NCBI RefSeq assembly: GCF_949628215.1
Contig: NC_134282.1
Span: 18,022,723-18,086,722, forward strand
Length of the DNA stretch: 64,000 bases
Source of the DNA: Phalacrocorax aristotelis
Lineage: Eukaryota > Chordata > Aves > Suliformes > Phalacrocoracidae
Direction of reading: 5' to 3'
Made by a program: the position numbers and the translations under genes. Shown here in pieces: positions 1 through 15,100 of the stretch (position 1 is the first letter of the stretch; each line of letters begins with the position of its first letter). Below the pieces are notes generated by a model. That model was given only the letters and a program-made list of their open reading frames with translations. It had not been told where the DNA came from and searched no databases.

Positions 1-53
1 GGCAGGAAGGGGAACTTGGTATCAAGATGCCTCGCCACAAGTTGAAGACATAC
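1..53. other. Probable start of RUBCN intron 12 (left edge)
   Basis: If the GTATGT donor at 53-48 is used, these bases are the beginning of an intron. No other feature is seen. Confidence 0.5.
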
Positions 54-114
54 ATGGAGTCCGAGGAGAGAAAGGACTTCCTGCTGGAGTCTGGGTTCCT
101 CTTGATGTCTGCAT
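54..114 (-). CDS. RUBCN: RUBCN coding exon 12 (last in window)
   Basis: After TGTGATTCAG the frame reads [20 protein letters not shown], matching human [20 protein letters not shown]. The acceptor is certain. The 3' end is less so: the best donor is CCAT/GTATGT at 54/53, but the frame also stays open to the window edge, so the exon could extend. The rest of the gene, including the cysteine-rich RH domain, is off the left side. Confidence 0.75.
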
Positions 115-3100
115 CTGAATCACAAACAGACAAGGTGGAGCAGATGGGGCAGGGCAGGGCAATACACTCATTTCAAACCAAAGCTTCACTGTAAAACTCA
201 TCAAGCTGTTCAAAAGCACGTGAACTACAGCACCAACTTCTACCAGTGGCACTGAGCAGCAAGGAAAGGCGCGGTCTAATCAGTCACCTGTTGGGAGTTA
301 CAAGGGAAGGACATGGTGGGATGCTGTGAAAACAGTGAGCCTGGGGTTTGGGGGAGACAAACGGCTGCTGCTACAGGTCACACACCAAGTCCTAGCAGTG
401 ACATGGCCTGAAACAGTATGCACACAGGAGCTAGGAGGGCAGAAGACAGCAAGGTAGCAAGAAGGTTTAGCAGCTCTCTACATGCAGTTTAGATGCTGTA
501 GGGGGTTAGCAATGGGATGCAGAGCCCTTCCCTCTACTTGACCACAACCTGTAAGATCAGATGGTGGCCATGCCACAGCTTGTCAGCAACTGCACAGCCA
601 GGGCTGGCAGCCAAAACCCAGTACTCCAGAGACAGGTCAGCATCCGTGCAGAGAGCGGGCCAGCAGCTACGGGGGCCAGCCCTCTGCAGAGGCCACAGAC
701 CCATCTCCCAAGGAGGGACACATCCAAGATAAGGTGCAGGACACTGGGGTGTCCTCCACCAGCTCCCCAACAGCCCTGAGCTGCCCCACATCCCTCCTCG
801 GTGCAAGTCCCAGGTACCAGGCAGTACCCAGCGGTACCTTCATCACTCATCTTTCCTCTCACTCCAGCAGGTTAAACCCTGACAGGGAATTCAGCTCAAT
901 GGTGGAAGGACCCTGGGACAGGAGACTCTTCCAGCAGTACAAGGCAAGCAGAAACCCTGCTTCATTGCAGACAGACTTCCAGAAAAAGGAAGGAGTGCAG
1001 GTAAGGGGAAAGTACTAAAGGTCAGGACAGAAGAAAGGCCAATGCCACAACCTTCAGCCCAGCAGGTCTCCTATTTTGTACCTCTGGGAAGCTCTAGGAA
1101 CAGGGTCTGCACTGACCACACCACCCCCAAACACAGGCTTACGGCTCCCCCTGACTCAGTGGCCCTGTGCCTGGCTTGGGGAGGCACAGCTCAGGGTCCC
1201 TGCTCCTCCACCCCAAGCAGGTCAGCTACCAGACCTGCGCAGAGCTGAACCAATCCCAGCCAGGCACCAACTGCACACTGAGGACGAGGGAATCACCACC
1301 CCCCGAGCCGTTGGCTCCCCTAGGAACAGCGGGGATGCCCTGGCAGCAAGGGGAACAAGTCCCTGTCCTGCCTGTAAACCAACAGGCTCACACTAGCGAA
1401 GTTCAGCATGGCTGCTTCACCCTCCTTGTTTGACATCCATTGCTGGAAACAGGCTCAGGAAAGCACCCTAATTGCTAAGGAATCCACATATCTACATCAT
1501 GTGAACAGACTTCTAGCTGCAGAAAATAGGGAACTCAGGCAAATGTAGCCCCCTGACCATGGAGGGCACTGGCTAGACATACCCGCCATGCTCTGGTGCC
1601 TTTGGCTCTGCACAGGAAGACACCACATGGTCCTATACTATGATAAACGTGAGCAAACAGCAGGGCACATGCAGCACAGTCTGGGCCAAGTGTTATGGGG
1701 AGGCAGAGCTAGCACACTCAGGCACTGGCATCATCTCAGGGATGGCAGAGGGAGCCAAACCTGACCCTAGGCTTCCATAGGGGCTACCACTGGGATCCTG
1801 CCACTGCTCACTTCCCAACCTTAACTGCAGACATTCCCCAAAAGGCTCCAGTTAACTGCCCAAAACACCTCTGCTGCCAATGCTATCATCAGGAGTTCCT
1901 ATAAGGCTCATGAACAGCCCCCCAACCCAAGGCCATCACCCCAGGCTCTGTATGCCAGCTTCAGGCCAGGATGAGCGCCCCTGGATTAACCCCTGGGCTG
2001 TAAATACAGGACACAGCAAGGCTGACAGGGAAGCTCTGAGCACCAGCACCTCCGGCAGGAGCAACGTGCTGGTGCCAAACACCTGTCAGGAGAGATCAGC
2101 AGCAGCCCACATAGGCTGTTCCCTTGCTAAAGCAAACAGAGAGCACGTGAAGGTTATTTAAATGCAGCCAGCTTTACCTAACCAGGGTTATCTAGTTGTA
2201 CTATAAACAACAAAAACACTAAGCAAGACCTGGCTGCATGTGATCCTGATGCCCAGGGTCTCCAGTGTGAATAAATTGCCTGTGCCCCACCTGCTCTCTC
2301 TACTTGTCCCTCCAGGACTTCTTTCTGGAAGGATTCTTCTCCAAGTCAAGTCTAAGCAGGATAGGAAGGGCTGGCTGTGGTTTGGATCACAGTTACGGCA
2401 CACCAGCTCTGCCAAGTCAAGCAGGATAACGTTCCCCAAGGCACCTGGGATGGAGACCTGGCCCCACACTGTAGAGGATGCTGCTCTCATCCAGCCCAGG
2501 CTCAGCCATCAGCAGCTACAGAGCCACAAAGCCATTGCCCTGCCAAGCCCTACCCCAGGCAAGACAGGTCTTCACGACAGCAGGCGTCTTTGGTATATCC
2601 AAAATATTGCAGGGCAAAATGTCCTGGGAGATGGAGCCTATGGCAGACCTCCTCTGCATCCTCTTTGCTCCATCCTGCCATATCATCCTGCCATGGCTTT
2701 TCTGGCTGACGTATGGATGACACTGTTCACAGTTCCCAAATCAGAGAGATTTCTGAGAAGTGTGCACATGCACATGCACACACCTTGCAACACACACACG
2801 CACACGTGCACAGGGGAGCACTGCAGAGTACTACCTGAGAACAAGGAAGCCATTGACACTGAGAGGCCGTTCTTGGACATTTGAATCAGGTTAGATCCAT
2901 CGTTACCATCTGTATAACACGGTGATGACAAAACAGTTGACTTCAGTGCTTCAGCCAGGCCAAAGAGAAAGGGCATAATACAAGAGCAGCACTCACGCAA
3001 GAGAAGCCAAGAACTGAATTCACACACCCCTCCATGGGCTTCAAAACTGAGGCCAAAATCTAGCCCTCAGGGACTGAAAGGACTTTGCTGTCAGCAGTCA

Positions 3101-6100
3101 AGAGACAAGAGGTTTATAGCTGGAGACAGGACTGCTCCATCTTCTTTTAAAGTCAGTGAGATGGAAGTACTGCTGAGAAGGAAGTCATCCGCCTCGGAGG
3201 ATGATCAAGGCTCTGAAGGAAAGGGACACCCAGGGACCCAGACAGGTCTCCTGTGGGTGATAAGCTCAGCCACCCAAGCTGCCAAGAGCAGAGACTACAG
3301 GTATTATAGGTCAGGATGTGACCAGTGCCCACCATTGCCAGTCAAGAGATAAGTGGTCAGAGCTATGGCTCCTTCTGCCCAGGGAGGAAGAGAGCAGGAT
3401 GACAGCTCTCCCACCTCTCTCTAGCTGTGACAGCCACTATGTGGACCAGGCAATGAAATGGAAACCACCTACCAGCCAGAGGCACTGAATGCTAGAGGAT
3501 TACAGAGGATTTCGAAGGAAAGTCATGCCACCACATGAGGGAAACTTGTTGCTCTGCTCATGCTCAGAATTCAGCCATTTGTTTGGGAACAGCCATCCTG
3601 AAGGCCAGAGGGACATGCTCTTCTTCAGCATGACTGACCTCAACACAACCACACCAAGGAGAAGTCTGCCTCTACGCAAGAAGCCAACACAGCCATTCCC
3701 TCCTACCTCGGATCTCGTACTCTTCCACATCCTCCATGGAGCCAGAGTCAGAGAGCCGCACGGAGCCACGAGAGCTGAACTGGGACCCGCTGTCTGTAGC
3801 CACAAGACCTGGGAGAAATGCAACACAGCCAGGCCATCAATGGAAGCGGTCTGAAGGGTCACTGACAGCTAAGGGAGAAGCTGATAGCCAGGTATGGCCA
3901 GGGCAGGGAGGGATGGAGGTCAAGGATGGAAAACACTATGCGTTCAAAATGAAATTATATTCCATAACTCAGCACCAGCAGGGCACAGGTATTATCAATG
4001 TATAGTGTCAGTCCCATTACGGTCTTCAACAGCAGCAGAGTTTCACAAATCTCTGCAGCACCTTGGTAACAATATGATTGTTTCCCACAAACAGGCAGGA
4101 AGGCAGGATGCTATAAGGGCAGGCAATGGACAGAAAACCCACATCCCACCAGTTGATGAGCCCAAAAGACACCACCCACTGTCTGAGCCCAACTCCTGGC
4201 AGGCAGGGAACAGGTGCCTGGTGCGGATCTGCTGGCGCCGAATGCGAATCTTTTGTTTAAGCTCCTGAATCTCCTTGTCACTGTCTTCTTCCTCCTCCTC
4301 CAGCTGCCGGCTCATCATGTTGCATTTCATCAGCTCAATGGCAGCGATCAGGGACTCTGAGATGCTGAAGTGGGCATTCTCCTGCAAGGCAAGAGCAAAA
4401 GCATTCAAGGCTATACCATGGAGAAATTAGGAAGACTTGGTAAAGTCTTGTCCCCCACCTGTGACAGGAAAGAGCCAATTACTCAGGGAGGGTGGTGGTA
4501 GAAACACCTTAATCCCTGTTGACCCCACAAAACCTGACTCTTCTATGAGAACTAGAAAGCCTTCTAAACAGACACTAAAGCCTTCTCGGGCACCAGCATA
4601 CTCAAGGGGCATCCTACAAAGAGGATGTGCAACACAACCACTCTGGGGAGTCAGCACGTGTCCCCAAGGAGCCCTAACATGTTGCAAAGCTGCTGTGTCT
4701 ATGCTGGATGGGCAGATCCTGGCTGCCAGACACCACTGAGGAACTCAGCCTTGACGTTCCATGCACAACTCTATAGCAGGAAATACTATGGAATTATCTT
4801 CCCCTCAGAGGGAAGTATCACTGAACCTGCAGTAAGATACCTTCTCCAATGCACACAGGATGCTGCTGCCTCCCTCACCTTCTCCAGGTCTGCACAGCTG
4901 CCAAAGTCCTGCTCAGAGAGGTAGCTGATGAGAGACTGCCCTTCTGAGGGTCTTCTGAACATCCCTTCTCCTGAGCTCAGGTACTGCCCAGAGTCTAGAA
5001 AAGCAAGAGACAAATGCATGAGGGAGGGACCTGCTGCTGTCCCCATGCTAACGAGCCCTGCCAGTGCCCAGCCAGCATCCCACAAGCAGGTGCCAGAAGC
5101 TGAGGCCGCCATAGCCAACAGAGGACCCTAACCAGGATCCAGCCTCTCCGCTGAGGCTGGCTGTACTCACCATACTCCACGTAGAGGGAGCTGGGTGTGC
5201 TCAGTTCACTGCTCTGGGTGGAAGCAGAGATTGGCCCTCTCCCTCCACCTGGATCGCCATGGGACTCTGGAAGGGAAGACGACACGAGGCACACATCAGT
5301 ATCCCAGAGGTGCCCAGCCATTGCACATGGTGAAATGAAAGGGGCTCATCATCCCACAGGCAGGCCCAAATGGATGGGAAGCAAGGAGGAACATCTTCCT
5401 GCTCTGTGCCACAGCTGAGGGCAAGCCCAGAGGGGGACAAAACTTGAGCATTTCAGGTAGGAGAGGAGAAGGGAAAAGGAGAGAAGCTCATGAGAGCCAT
5501 AGAGCCGTTGAGTCCTGAGCCTTCCTCTCTTTACCACTTAGCAGAGCTGGGGGACACAACAGGCTCCAGCAAGCACCTCTGCCAGCCCCTTCTTCCTACT
5601 GGAGTATCTCTGAGGGAGGTGTTATCCCCCAGGGCAGAGAGTCAGAAGATGAGAGGAAACCTGAGCAGCTGAGGGATCTGTGGGGCTTCCAGCCCTGCAA
5701 AGCAGCCTGGACAACAGCAGAAGGAGGCATCTGAAGGACATGCTCTCGCTCAACTACAAGTCAGGGTTCCCCACACACAACCCTGGAGCCTGAACTGCAG
5801 TGCTCAAGGTGACCTACACAGGCTGTGGCAGAGCTCCCTCCCACGCATGCACCACGGTGCAACTCCCTGCCAGGCTGAGCCGACGGTGACCGCCAGGAGC
5901 TGGCCTGACCGGAGACCATCAATGTATGGTGCTCTACAGAGAGCCATGGCCCCAGGGAGAGCAGCTGGGTGACATAGGACTGCTGAAGAAGCCTGAAAAT
6001 ACCCTGACTGGAGCAGGACAGGAGCATATGGGTGGGGACATGGGGCAGGCACCGGCTGACATCTCAACATCCCAAGTACAACTGAAGGGCAACCCCAACC

Positions 6101-9100
6101 TCTCAACCTCCTACTCCTCTTTGCTCCTAGCTTTGTGCCATAACCCTGGTGTGGCTGGAGGCTCCTGAGCCCACCAGCACCAGCATCTCCCTGCCAACAC
6201 CATGAAGCAGCAGCCACCAGGATGGGGCTTGAGACCAGGCCATCCCATAGGTACTCCTTTGGGTGACAAAGGAGACCCTCACAGCTAATCACTCTGGCCT
6301 GTCAGGGTATCCCACAGCCACCTCAACACTAGTGTAAACCTGCCAAGAAACCACCTCGTGATCACCAGCCTGGGGGACGCCATGTACAACAGAGCCTATT
6401 GCTGAAGGGTAAAGCGAGGCAGAGCTCGGCATCCTCTGCTGGAGCAGGACATGGGGCTGGACATGCCTGTACGAATAGCCACCACACCCAGGAGCCTTCC
6501 CAGCTGCAAAGCAGATATGAGCTTCGCAAACCTGGTGCTGCTGTTCAATGGATGCAAAAGATACAGGCAATTTTTTTGAGTTGCTGACTCTTTCTGCATG
6601 TGGGGCAAAAGGATGGCAGCACCCCAGCACCTCTGCTGAGGGGAAAACCTGCCCTGAGCCCAGAATAGCACCCAAGAGTCCCGACTGTAGGTGCAAGCAC
6701 AGCTGGCTGGGACGTGGCTGAATTCAGCCAACATCAAACCTCCTCATGCCACAGATGCACTAAACCAAAGGAAAAATAAGATGTTCAAGCCTACACCTGC
6801 CTAGCTGCCAGTCCTTATTTGCTAGGTGAGAGATGAAACCTCTCCTGGCTCCCGAGGCAGCAGGGTGGAGGGAAGGACAAGGGATGCAGCCCAAGGACTC
6901 GGTGGCCAGTGCTCCCTAACGCCATGCAGGGGAGCTGTGTGCCCTTCTTGGTCTGATCCACTGCTCCCAACAACCAAGCTGCGATCTTCAGTCAGGTTGC
7001 ATGCATAAACCTGACCACCCTTCAAAGCACCAGCTAGGACACAGGGAAGAAAGAAATTTTTTTTGTTTTCTATATGGACACTAATGGGTTGATGGAAATC
7101 CTGAACTTGATGCAATGATCACTAGTGAAGGGCTGTTATACTGGCGCCCAAACCTGCTACTGGATCTTCTATTATAATGGTGATATCCCTGAGGCCTCCT
7201 GGGCAGACAGAGGAGGAGGAGGGCAGCATTAAGGGAGAGAAAACAGAGACAGACTGGTTACTACTCAGTAAGGACCTCCACTTCTCCCATGAAGGCAGCA
7301 CTAGTGGGGCAGACTCCCACAAACTGGTTGTCCCCTCACATCCCACTCCCCCAACCCCCCCACATGCATTCACCCAGTCAAGAGTACAGGAGGACTCAGC
7401 AGGTTGCCAGCAGGATGAGATCCTGCCAGTAGGATGAGCCCGAGCCCCAGCCCAGTGCCCTGTCATGGCCCCATACCCCAGCCAGGCACGGCCGGTGGGG
7501 AAGCAGGATGGCTAATGCCACAGCATCACTGCCATTTTCTAAGTTTTTGGTAAAAGCTGCCAATACCAACAACAGACCGGCCCAGGGCATTCTGGGAAGC
7601 AAGGTGTCAGCTCATCACTCCAGTGCAGAGCAGGAAAGCTAAGGGCAAAGACCACATTTCCCAACTGCTCACCCACTGCTCCCCTCGCTGACCTGATCCA
7701 TGGAGTCAAAGGGGTGGCCAGCATAACCTCCCAGTACCAGGGACTCTCACACCCCACAGCTATCCCAGAAAAGCTGCCCCATTACCGTGCAACTTCCCCG
7801 AAGCCACGTTGGTGTCGGAGTGCGAGCGCACGTGGCTCTTCTTGAGGATTCCCTGCGGCGCTGACGACTGTCCCTCTGAGAAGCTGGACCGGCGCAACAG
7901 GCTCAGGCCCCTGCTTCCACCTCCACTTGCCCCCTGCTCTCCCAGTGATGAGACAGAGTCCAGCTTCTGGGAGCTGCTGGAGGAGAAGAGTTTGGAGCTA
8001 CTGCTCTTGGTGCTGTTGGTGCTGGTGCTGCTGCACACCCGGCCCCGGCGCCCCAAGTTCCCAATGGCCAGGTACTCCGGTCCATCATTAGCATCACTCT
8101 GCGGATCATCCTGACTCCCCGTCCAAGTGTCCTCGCTCTGGCTGGTGGTGCTGGAGCTCATCTCACTGGCCGGACAGAAGGGGTCTTTGGGTGAGGGGAC
8201 GTGGAAGCAGGTGGCAGAGCTGGGCTGCTCCAGCAGGGACCTGCCCTCGCTGAAGGAGGAGGACCGGGTGGATGGGCAGTGCTCCTGGGGCTGGCTAGAG
8301 GTAGAGCTGATGGAGGAGCTCCCTGATCTCCTGTCTGGGCAGAGGTAGGAGCAGGATGTCACACACCCTGGCACAAGCAAGCCACCCTATAGCAATAAGC
8401 TTGTGACTTCACACCGGGATGCCCACCCACCACGGACAAACGCCAGGGATCTCCCTCCCAGCACAGGCAGAGATTTCCTCACACCCATCCAGCACGATGA
8501 CTCCAAGACCAGATGAAAAGGTAGAGTCTTTTTTGAGTCAATCCTGAGCTTCCCAGCCCACTCTCATTACCTGAGAGGCCAGAGGAGGCTGGGTGGTGGA
8601 GGCTGGAGAAGGACCCAAAGCAGTGCTGCTGTGTGCAGCCTGCAGCAGGGACGTACGGGCATGCGGGGAGTGCAGTCAGGCTCTGGCTCTTGGTCACCAG
8701 GGGCAGACCGTCACTCTTCCTGGTAAGCTGAAGAGAGGTGGCATCATTAATAAATCAGCATTTATGGGGCTACATGTCAAACGAGCAGCAATGGAAAGTA
8801 ATAGACCTGTGAGCATCTGGTCACCAGCCAGCAAAGGATGTGGCAGCCCTGAGGGCAGGAGGATGGGGAGGGAAAAACACTGCAGTGCAGAAGGGACAGG
8901 GGTTTTTGGAACATGGCAGGCTCCTGTCAGGAAATTACCAGGCTCTCAGCACAATGATCCAGGCAGCCCAGTGCCCCAGGCAGATGGCTCTCCTGTCCTT
9001 CTGCGTCATGGTCACACATCTCTCTTGTCAAAGGACCTGATGTGCACAGGGATGGCAGTGACGTGCCGGCCAGCTGAAAGAACATAGCCTCCATTTAACG

Positions 9101-12100
9101 AAGCCTCATTAATTGCATTCCTCTGGGGAGCGATGTGCAAAGAAAGCAGCTGCTGTTCTCTCCTCTGGGGAGAGGGCAGCTGGCACCAGGCTGCACAGGG
9201 GTTCACTGGTGTCACCATCAGGAGTGGGCACCCAGGTGACCTAGGGCGCTGCTCGTCCCCTCTGAGGGTGGTTGTCCCTCATGATCAGGCAGCTCTGCTT
9301 GCTGAAACCTGGGACTCTTGGAGGGGGCTTTAGAGGTGCCTCATACAAGGAACTGGTCCTCAGGTCCTCATACCCAAGTCCTTGATGCCAGCCAGAGGCG
9401 AGGTACTTCACTACAGACTCCATACAGCCATCGCCCCCACCCAACCCCTGCCAGGCTCGTGCAGGCAGCACAGGTACCACTTCACCCCTCTCCTCCCCTC
9501 CTGGAACTTCTTTTGCTACTTCCAAGTCCACCCCTTGTTCAAGGGCTCCATGTGCCCTGAATGAGACCTCACATGAGCAGCCGCAGCCAGCTGGTGTCTG
9601 GTGAGAGCCAGGTGGAAAAGCTGGGACCTCAACTCACCATGGAGGTGTCGATCTGAGCCAGGAGCCTGGGGTTGTTCTGCTCAACAGCCTCCAGGCACTG
9701 CAGCATGGCCGTGACGTGGGCGTCACTGAGCAGGAAGGCAGTGTCTGGGGAGAGAAAACTGCTGCTCAGGGGCGGGTGACTCTTACCCATGTGGTTTGAC
9801 AGTGCCAGCTGCTCACATGCAAACCACCTTTTCTGCCATCCTCCCTCACTCCCACGTGACTTGGAAAAGTCACCAGCTAGGTATTTTCCTAATAAGAAGG
9901 AAAAGGCCTGTTTCTCTTTACCTGCATAGAATTTCCTGATGTACTGCCGGTTCCCCAGGAGTGGTCTCAGCTGCGCCGACAGGCAGTGACACTGCAGGCT
10001 GTGCTGCAGCCACAGCTGTGCGATGGCCTGGTCCCCTGAGCCCTCTGAGTCAGGCTGGTTGCTCTCCTGCAGGCTGATGAACTGGAAAGGGACGCCAGGC
10101 ACAAGTTAAGGCATGCAGAGGCAAGCAGGGGAGCAGGGGTGGTTCTACTGAATGGCTTTGGTTCCCCACTGATAACAGCAGCTTTCCAGCACCAGTCACT
10201 GTCAGCGGGAAGGAGGACAAGTCCCAGCAGCTCTCCCACCACCAGAGAGGCAAATGCACTGGGGAGTAACAATGCTTCAAAGGTCAGCCAGTGACCAAAG
10301 TCCTCTGACAGCCACCAGCACTATGAATTTCTCCTGCACACTCTCCCACCCGTGTGCCTCGTCCCTGACCTGGAAAGACCCCATATTCCCAAATCCAACC
10401 CAACCCCAGTGGTGATGGTCATATTCTTGCTAACACATGGACTGGGGAAGATAAACACCTGAGCTGCTGCAGCTTGAAGGGCTGGAGCACACACCCCACA
10501 TCCCCCCAGCAGCAGGTTGGACACAGGGACCACCAGTGGTCAGCCCCTTGCGCAGTGGGGGCCACAGACTTCGGCATGGGGCAGCCGAGTGCTAAGAGCA
10601 TCCCTGCATGCCAGCAGTTGTCACAAGCCAGGAACAGGAGAACCAATGCATGGTCAATGCACAACCCAGAAAGAGGACAGCCCAGACATACAGATTTGCA
10701 CAGAGGCATGAATCACCCCTGCACACACACAATCACCGCTTGTACTGGTTCCCCTGGTGATGCCCGCTGCAGCCAGCTGAGCCAAGCTGGAGGCTGGCCT
10801 GGGAGAAATAAGCAGCTGATTGTCTCAGCCCAAGCCATGCCGAGTTCCTGGGACATGGCTTGTACACAAACAGGTGGCTGCTTCAGCCTCCACAAGCCGT
10901 GGAGCCGCTTTACCCATGGCAGGCCAATAGCCAAGGCATCACTATCCCACCAGTGAGGCTCGCAGCCCACCTGCCCTCTCCCCTCTCCACTGGGCACACA
11001 AGGCCACCCCACAAGAACACACCTTCTCCAGGTGATGAGCAGAGCCAGGACTCAACCAGCGAATGTCCTTCACAAACTGCCAGTAATCCTTCTGTCTGCA
11101 GCACACCTGCCCAGGACGGACGTGGTTAGATACCACCACCCAAATCCCAGCTAAAGAACAACATCCCCCGTTAGCCCCATGCTACCATGAGTGGAGAGCC
11201 CCTAACCCTGGCAAGATGGGCCAGAAAATAGAAGAGCAGCACTGCTTTACAAAGGAGAAGCAACACAAGCGTATAACACAGCTTTGTAGATCAAGGCAGC
11301 AAAACGCTGGCGGTGATGTAGATAAGTTGTCTCCCGCCCCTCCCACAGTTACCAGACAATATATCCCCTGAGCTTCTCTTCTTCCACCAGGTAAGATCCC
11401 AGTCCCTCATACCACGGAAACAGGAGAGGTCTTGGGACAGGGATGGGATGTGGCACCAAGGGGCTCACATCCCTTCTGCAGTGCAATAAGGATCCTAAAG
11501 GCCAGCTGCAGGTCTGCCAAGTTCAAGGTTGACCAAGTTCCCACGTCACCATTCCCATTCCTGGAAGAGAGTCCTGATGCCTCAGCACTGCAGAGTCAGA
11601 CTTCAGTGAGGGGACACAAAGGGCTACATGGAAACACATCCCAGCAAAAACAGCAACCATTGCTGTCTTCTGATGCAAGCCACCACCGAGGACACCCACG
11701 GCTGAGTACCCCAGGTAAGAAATTTGGTGTTGTGTCTCTATCAGCTTTTTGCTGCTGTTTGCCTAAGCTTTATTCAGACAACAAGTTATTTAGTTCTTAG
11801 TTATTCTTCCCATTAAAGAGGAACTGCAGCAGAGTTGCTGTTTTCCTCACCACCCTATTGGGTGTAAACACAGCCCCAAGACGTCTCTCTTTACCAAAAG
11901 GCTAATTATTTTTTCTTCCATCTCTATTTCCTCTTTCACAAGTGTCAGAGGAATGGGTTCTGTTTTGTGGTTTATTTGTTTGGTGGGGGTTGGTTTGGTT
12001 TTTTAAGACTAGAGAACTAACATGGCAATTTTAGTCCTCTAGATTGAATTGGGGTTTTCTGGACAAATAAACAAATTCACTGAAAAGTTTAAAAACCTCT

Positions 12101-15100
12101 TATGCTAGTTCTCTTAACATGAACATTTGGATTTTTTCACCCTTTTATTTATTCCCAGTTGTAGGAAAAAAGTTGATAAGAAAATACTAAGTAAAAGGAA
12201 GCGTTTCGCTGGAGCAACTATGAGAAAACTGCTGTTGGGAAGCTGGATTTTTACAGGTCTCCCTTTGCAGCTCTTATAGCTTGATTGGTATCACACATGC
12301 CCAAGCAGGGGCAACATTTCTAAGTAAAAGAGTTGCCTTTGCCTATGGTAAAAGCATCAAGGAAGGCAACACATGGTCCTTCTTTGCAGGTCTGCATGAA
12401 CTATAACCAAGAGACAGACAAACATAAATAATTTAAATCTCACTTCCTAAAGCCTCTTAGCAGCACATCTATCAGAAGGGAGTACTGCACTCCTCACACA
12501 TATAAGGTAGCTTCTCTCTCTGCAGATTGCCCAAAGGTCCCTGGCCTGCACCACTGGGGACTAATGGGAACAGAGCAGCACTGTAAGGAGTGCTGGCTGC
12601 AGCTAACATCCAGGGATCAAGGCACACTGCTGGGATGACCTGCCAACCTGGCTCTTCCAGGAGGCTTATTAGCTCAGGTGCAGTTTTCCTGCTCCTGGAC
12701 CCAGCTGGCCTGTGCAAGCTGCCTGGGGCTCCTCTGCATTGCTTGCTTCTCTGCATCGCTCTTTGGGTGGCAGAGTTGAAGATGGGAAGCCTGCCCCCAG
12801 GCATGCCCTGCAGACTTGCTTCAACTTTCCCTTGCAAATTAATTGTGGTGGTAATTGCAAGCCAAAGGGGAGATCCTTGGGCCTCTGCACACAAGTAGGA
12901 AGGAGAAATTCTTCCAGGCAGCCGTGGAAGGAAGAATGTCTGGGTGAGCAACTGCAAGGCACAACAAGAGCCCGGAAAGAGAGATCCCATTCATGCAAGC
13001 ACGGATTTGGCTGCCAGCTCCTGTTATTAACACGGCTAACCAGAAACAGTAAAAGATGCAATGTTTCTCTTGCCAGACCTCGTGGGGAGTTGTCAAAGTG
13101 CAGACGACATGGGACTGACTCATTGCAAATGCAGTTTTATCGCTTGGCTGCAGCAGAAAGGAGACAGGGGCTGGCCTCAGCACAGGGGCACAGGTACTTA
13201 GAAAAACAACATCGAAGGTAGATGAGATAGAAAGAACGTACCCAGGTCCCTCTGACAACCACAGCACTTGCCAGGCAAGCTCAGTCCCTGCTTCAATCAT
13301 TTCCCATGCTGCTACAAGCATTGCATCCGTTCCATACTACAAGCACTGAAGCAAGCTGCAGGCAGACAGGACTATCCCACCTGCTGATGACAGGCACTGA
13401 AGCTGCTACAGACAGACAGCAGAACTGGCAGGACAGAGGCCTACCTTGTCGTGGATGAGCCCATGGTAGAGGATGCTGTGCATGTCTCTGCAGAGCCGTT
13501 CCAAGCCGCCATACTTGGACCAGACATTTGGGTTACTGGTGGACACCAAGCCTTCCACTGTGGTCTTCAGGTTGCCTAGCAGCTTCCAATGCTCCTTCCT
13601 GCAAAAGAACACAGCAAGTTGCATCAGATATACAGCAAGAGGAGCTTCACAACTGGACCACAGTATTACACTCTCTCCAAGGTGACTCTGGTCAGGCTGA
13701 AACCTTTGGTGGCCCAGAAGCTAGCAAAGGTGAGCTAAAGGACTTTACACCTCCCTGCGGTCTCCCATGTATGGTGTGTGGACAAGAGACCCTATCGTAA
13801 TGATGGTTGTGATGGCTCATAGCCACGACCAATGTGGTCTCAGGAGACAGCCAGAACAAAGACTGATGGCTCCTGCAACATACCGCTTGCTTAGTACAGG
13901 CTGACAAAGGTGAAGGACATCTTTCCAGCCAGCCTCTTGCTTGCTTCACTCACATGCTCTATCAGAGACTGTTCAGAGCAGCAGCACGTCAAGATTACAG
14001 CACCTATAAGGCAACAGCACGACATCCACCACATCTAGCAGACACTGGCCGTGCTGCACCTGCAATTACAGAGAGTGGCATTCCCCAAGCAATGTGCACC
14101 GCATCAAGCACTCCAGCACCATCAGGATGCAGAAGTGCTCCACTCTGAGTTCCGTAACTCTTCATCTGCATCTCCACCTGCACAGCTGCTCCCTGGCCCC
14201 AGAGCGGCTGTAAGCACAAGGTGACTTTCTTACAAAAGCATTCATCATGTTCTGGACAGAGATTAGCAAATTGCAGTTGCACTCTAGGGCTTGCACAGCA
14301 CTTGTCATTGATACCAACCTCCTCAGCTGCCCTGGGTGCAGCAAGGAATCACCATTCTCTGCCATAAAGCCAGCATGATGGTGCAGACAGGTAACGTCAT
14401 TTGCCTATGCAAAAGCAACTTTGGGGAAGGAAGCTTCGGGTGAGTGAAATCCCCCCTCAAGCTGTTTGACAGTGTTGCCAGAGGAACAGCAGCTGCCAGA
14501 AACATGTATTCAGATAGAAGCCACTCTCTCAGAAGCAACAGGAATGTTGCAAGGTATATTTGGGTGTATAAACGAAAAAAAAGTGTCTCTGCAGGGTTCG
14601 TAAAAAAACAACAAAACAAGTTTTTCTTGTCAATATTCTCTTTTTGAAACCTGTTATTGCAAAACTGATTAAGTGAACAAGCAGATCATCAAATACTGGC
14701 TCTACTTCAAGCTCCCTATCCACTCTCTTCGTGAGGGGTCTCCCCAGTGAAACCTCACCACTTTCAGTGCTCACCTAAGCTTAAACCATGCAGAAGCCAA
14801 CCCATTCCACTGGCAAAGCCTGTCACCCTGACAGCACAGGAGATCTACAACACAGCTGCAATGCACAAAGAAGTATGTATGTTTATAATGTACTTAGACT
14901 AACAAGCACGGTCAGGGCTTGTCTCAGGAGAGAATGGAGAAGAACAAACGGGTACAAGTCAAAAGCAGCTTCCTGAAGGAGATCTGACTCAGGGAGATGA
15001 ACGATCCAGACATTATCCTGAATTTATGGGCTTTTCTCAACCCTGCCCTGAGGGGTGCAGATGGTCTTTGACCAGGGACCATCCATTGATGCCCAGAGCA

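Noticed and set aside
2240-2884. 214-codon plus-strand frame
   Set aside because: It lies antisense within RUBCN intron 11, shows no recognisable domain and runs through a CA simple repeat.
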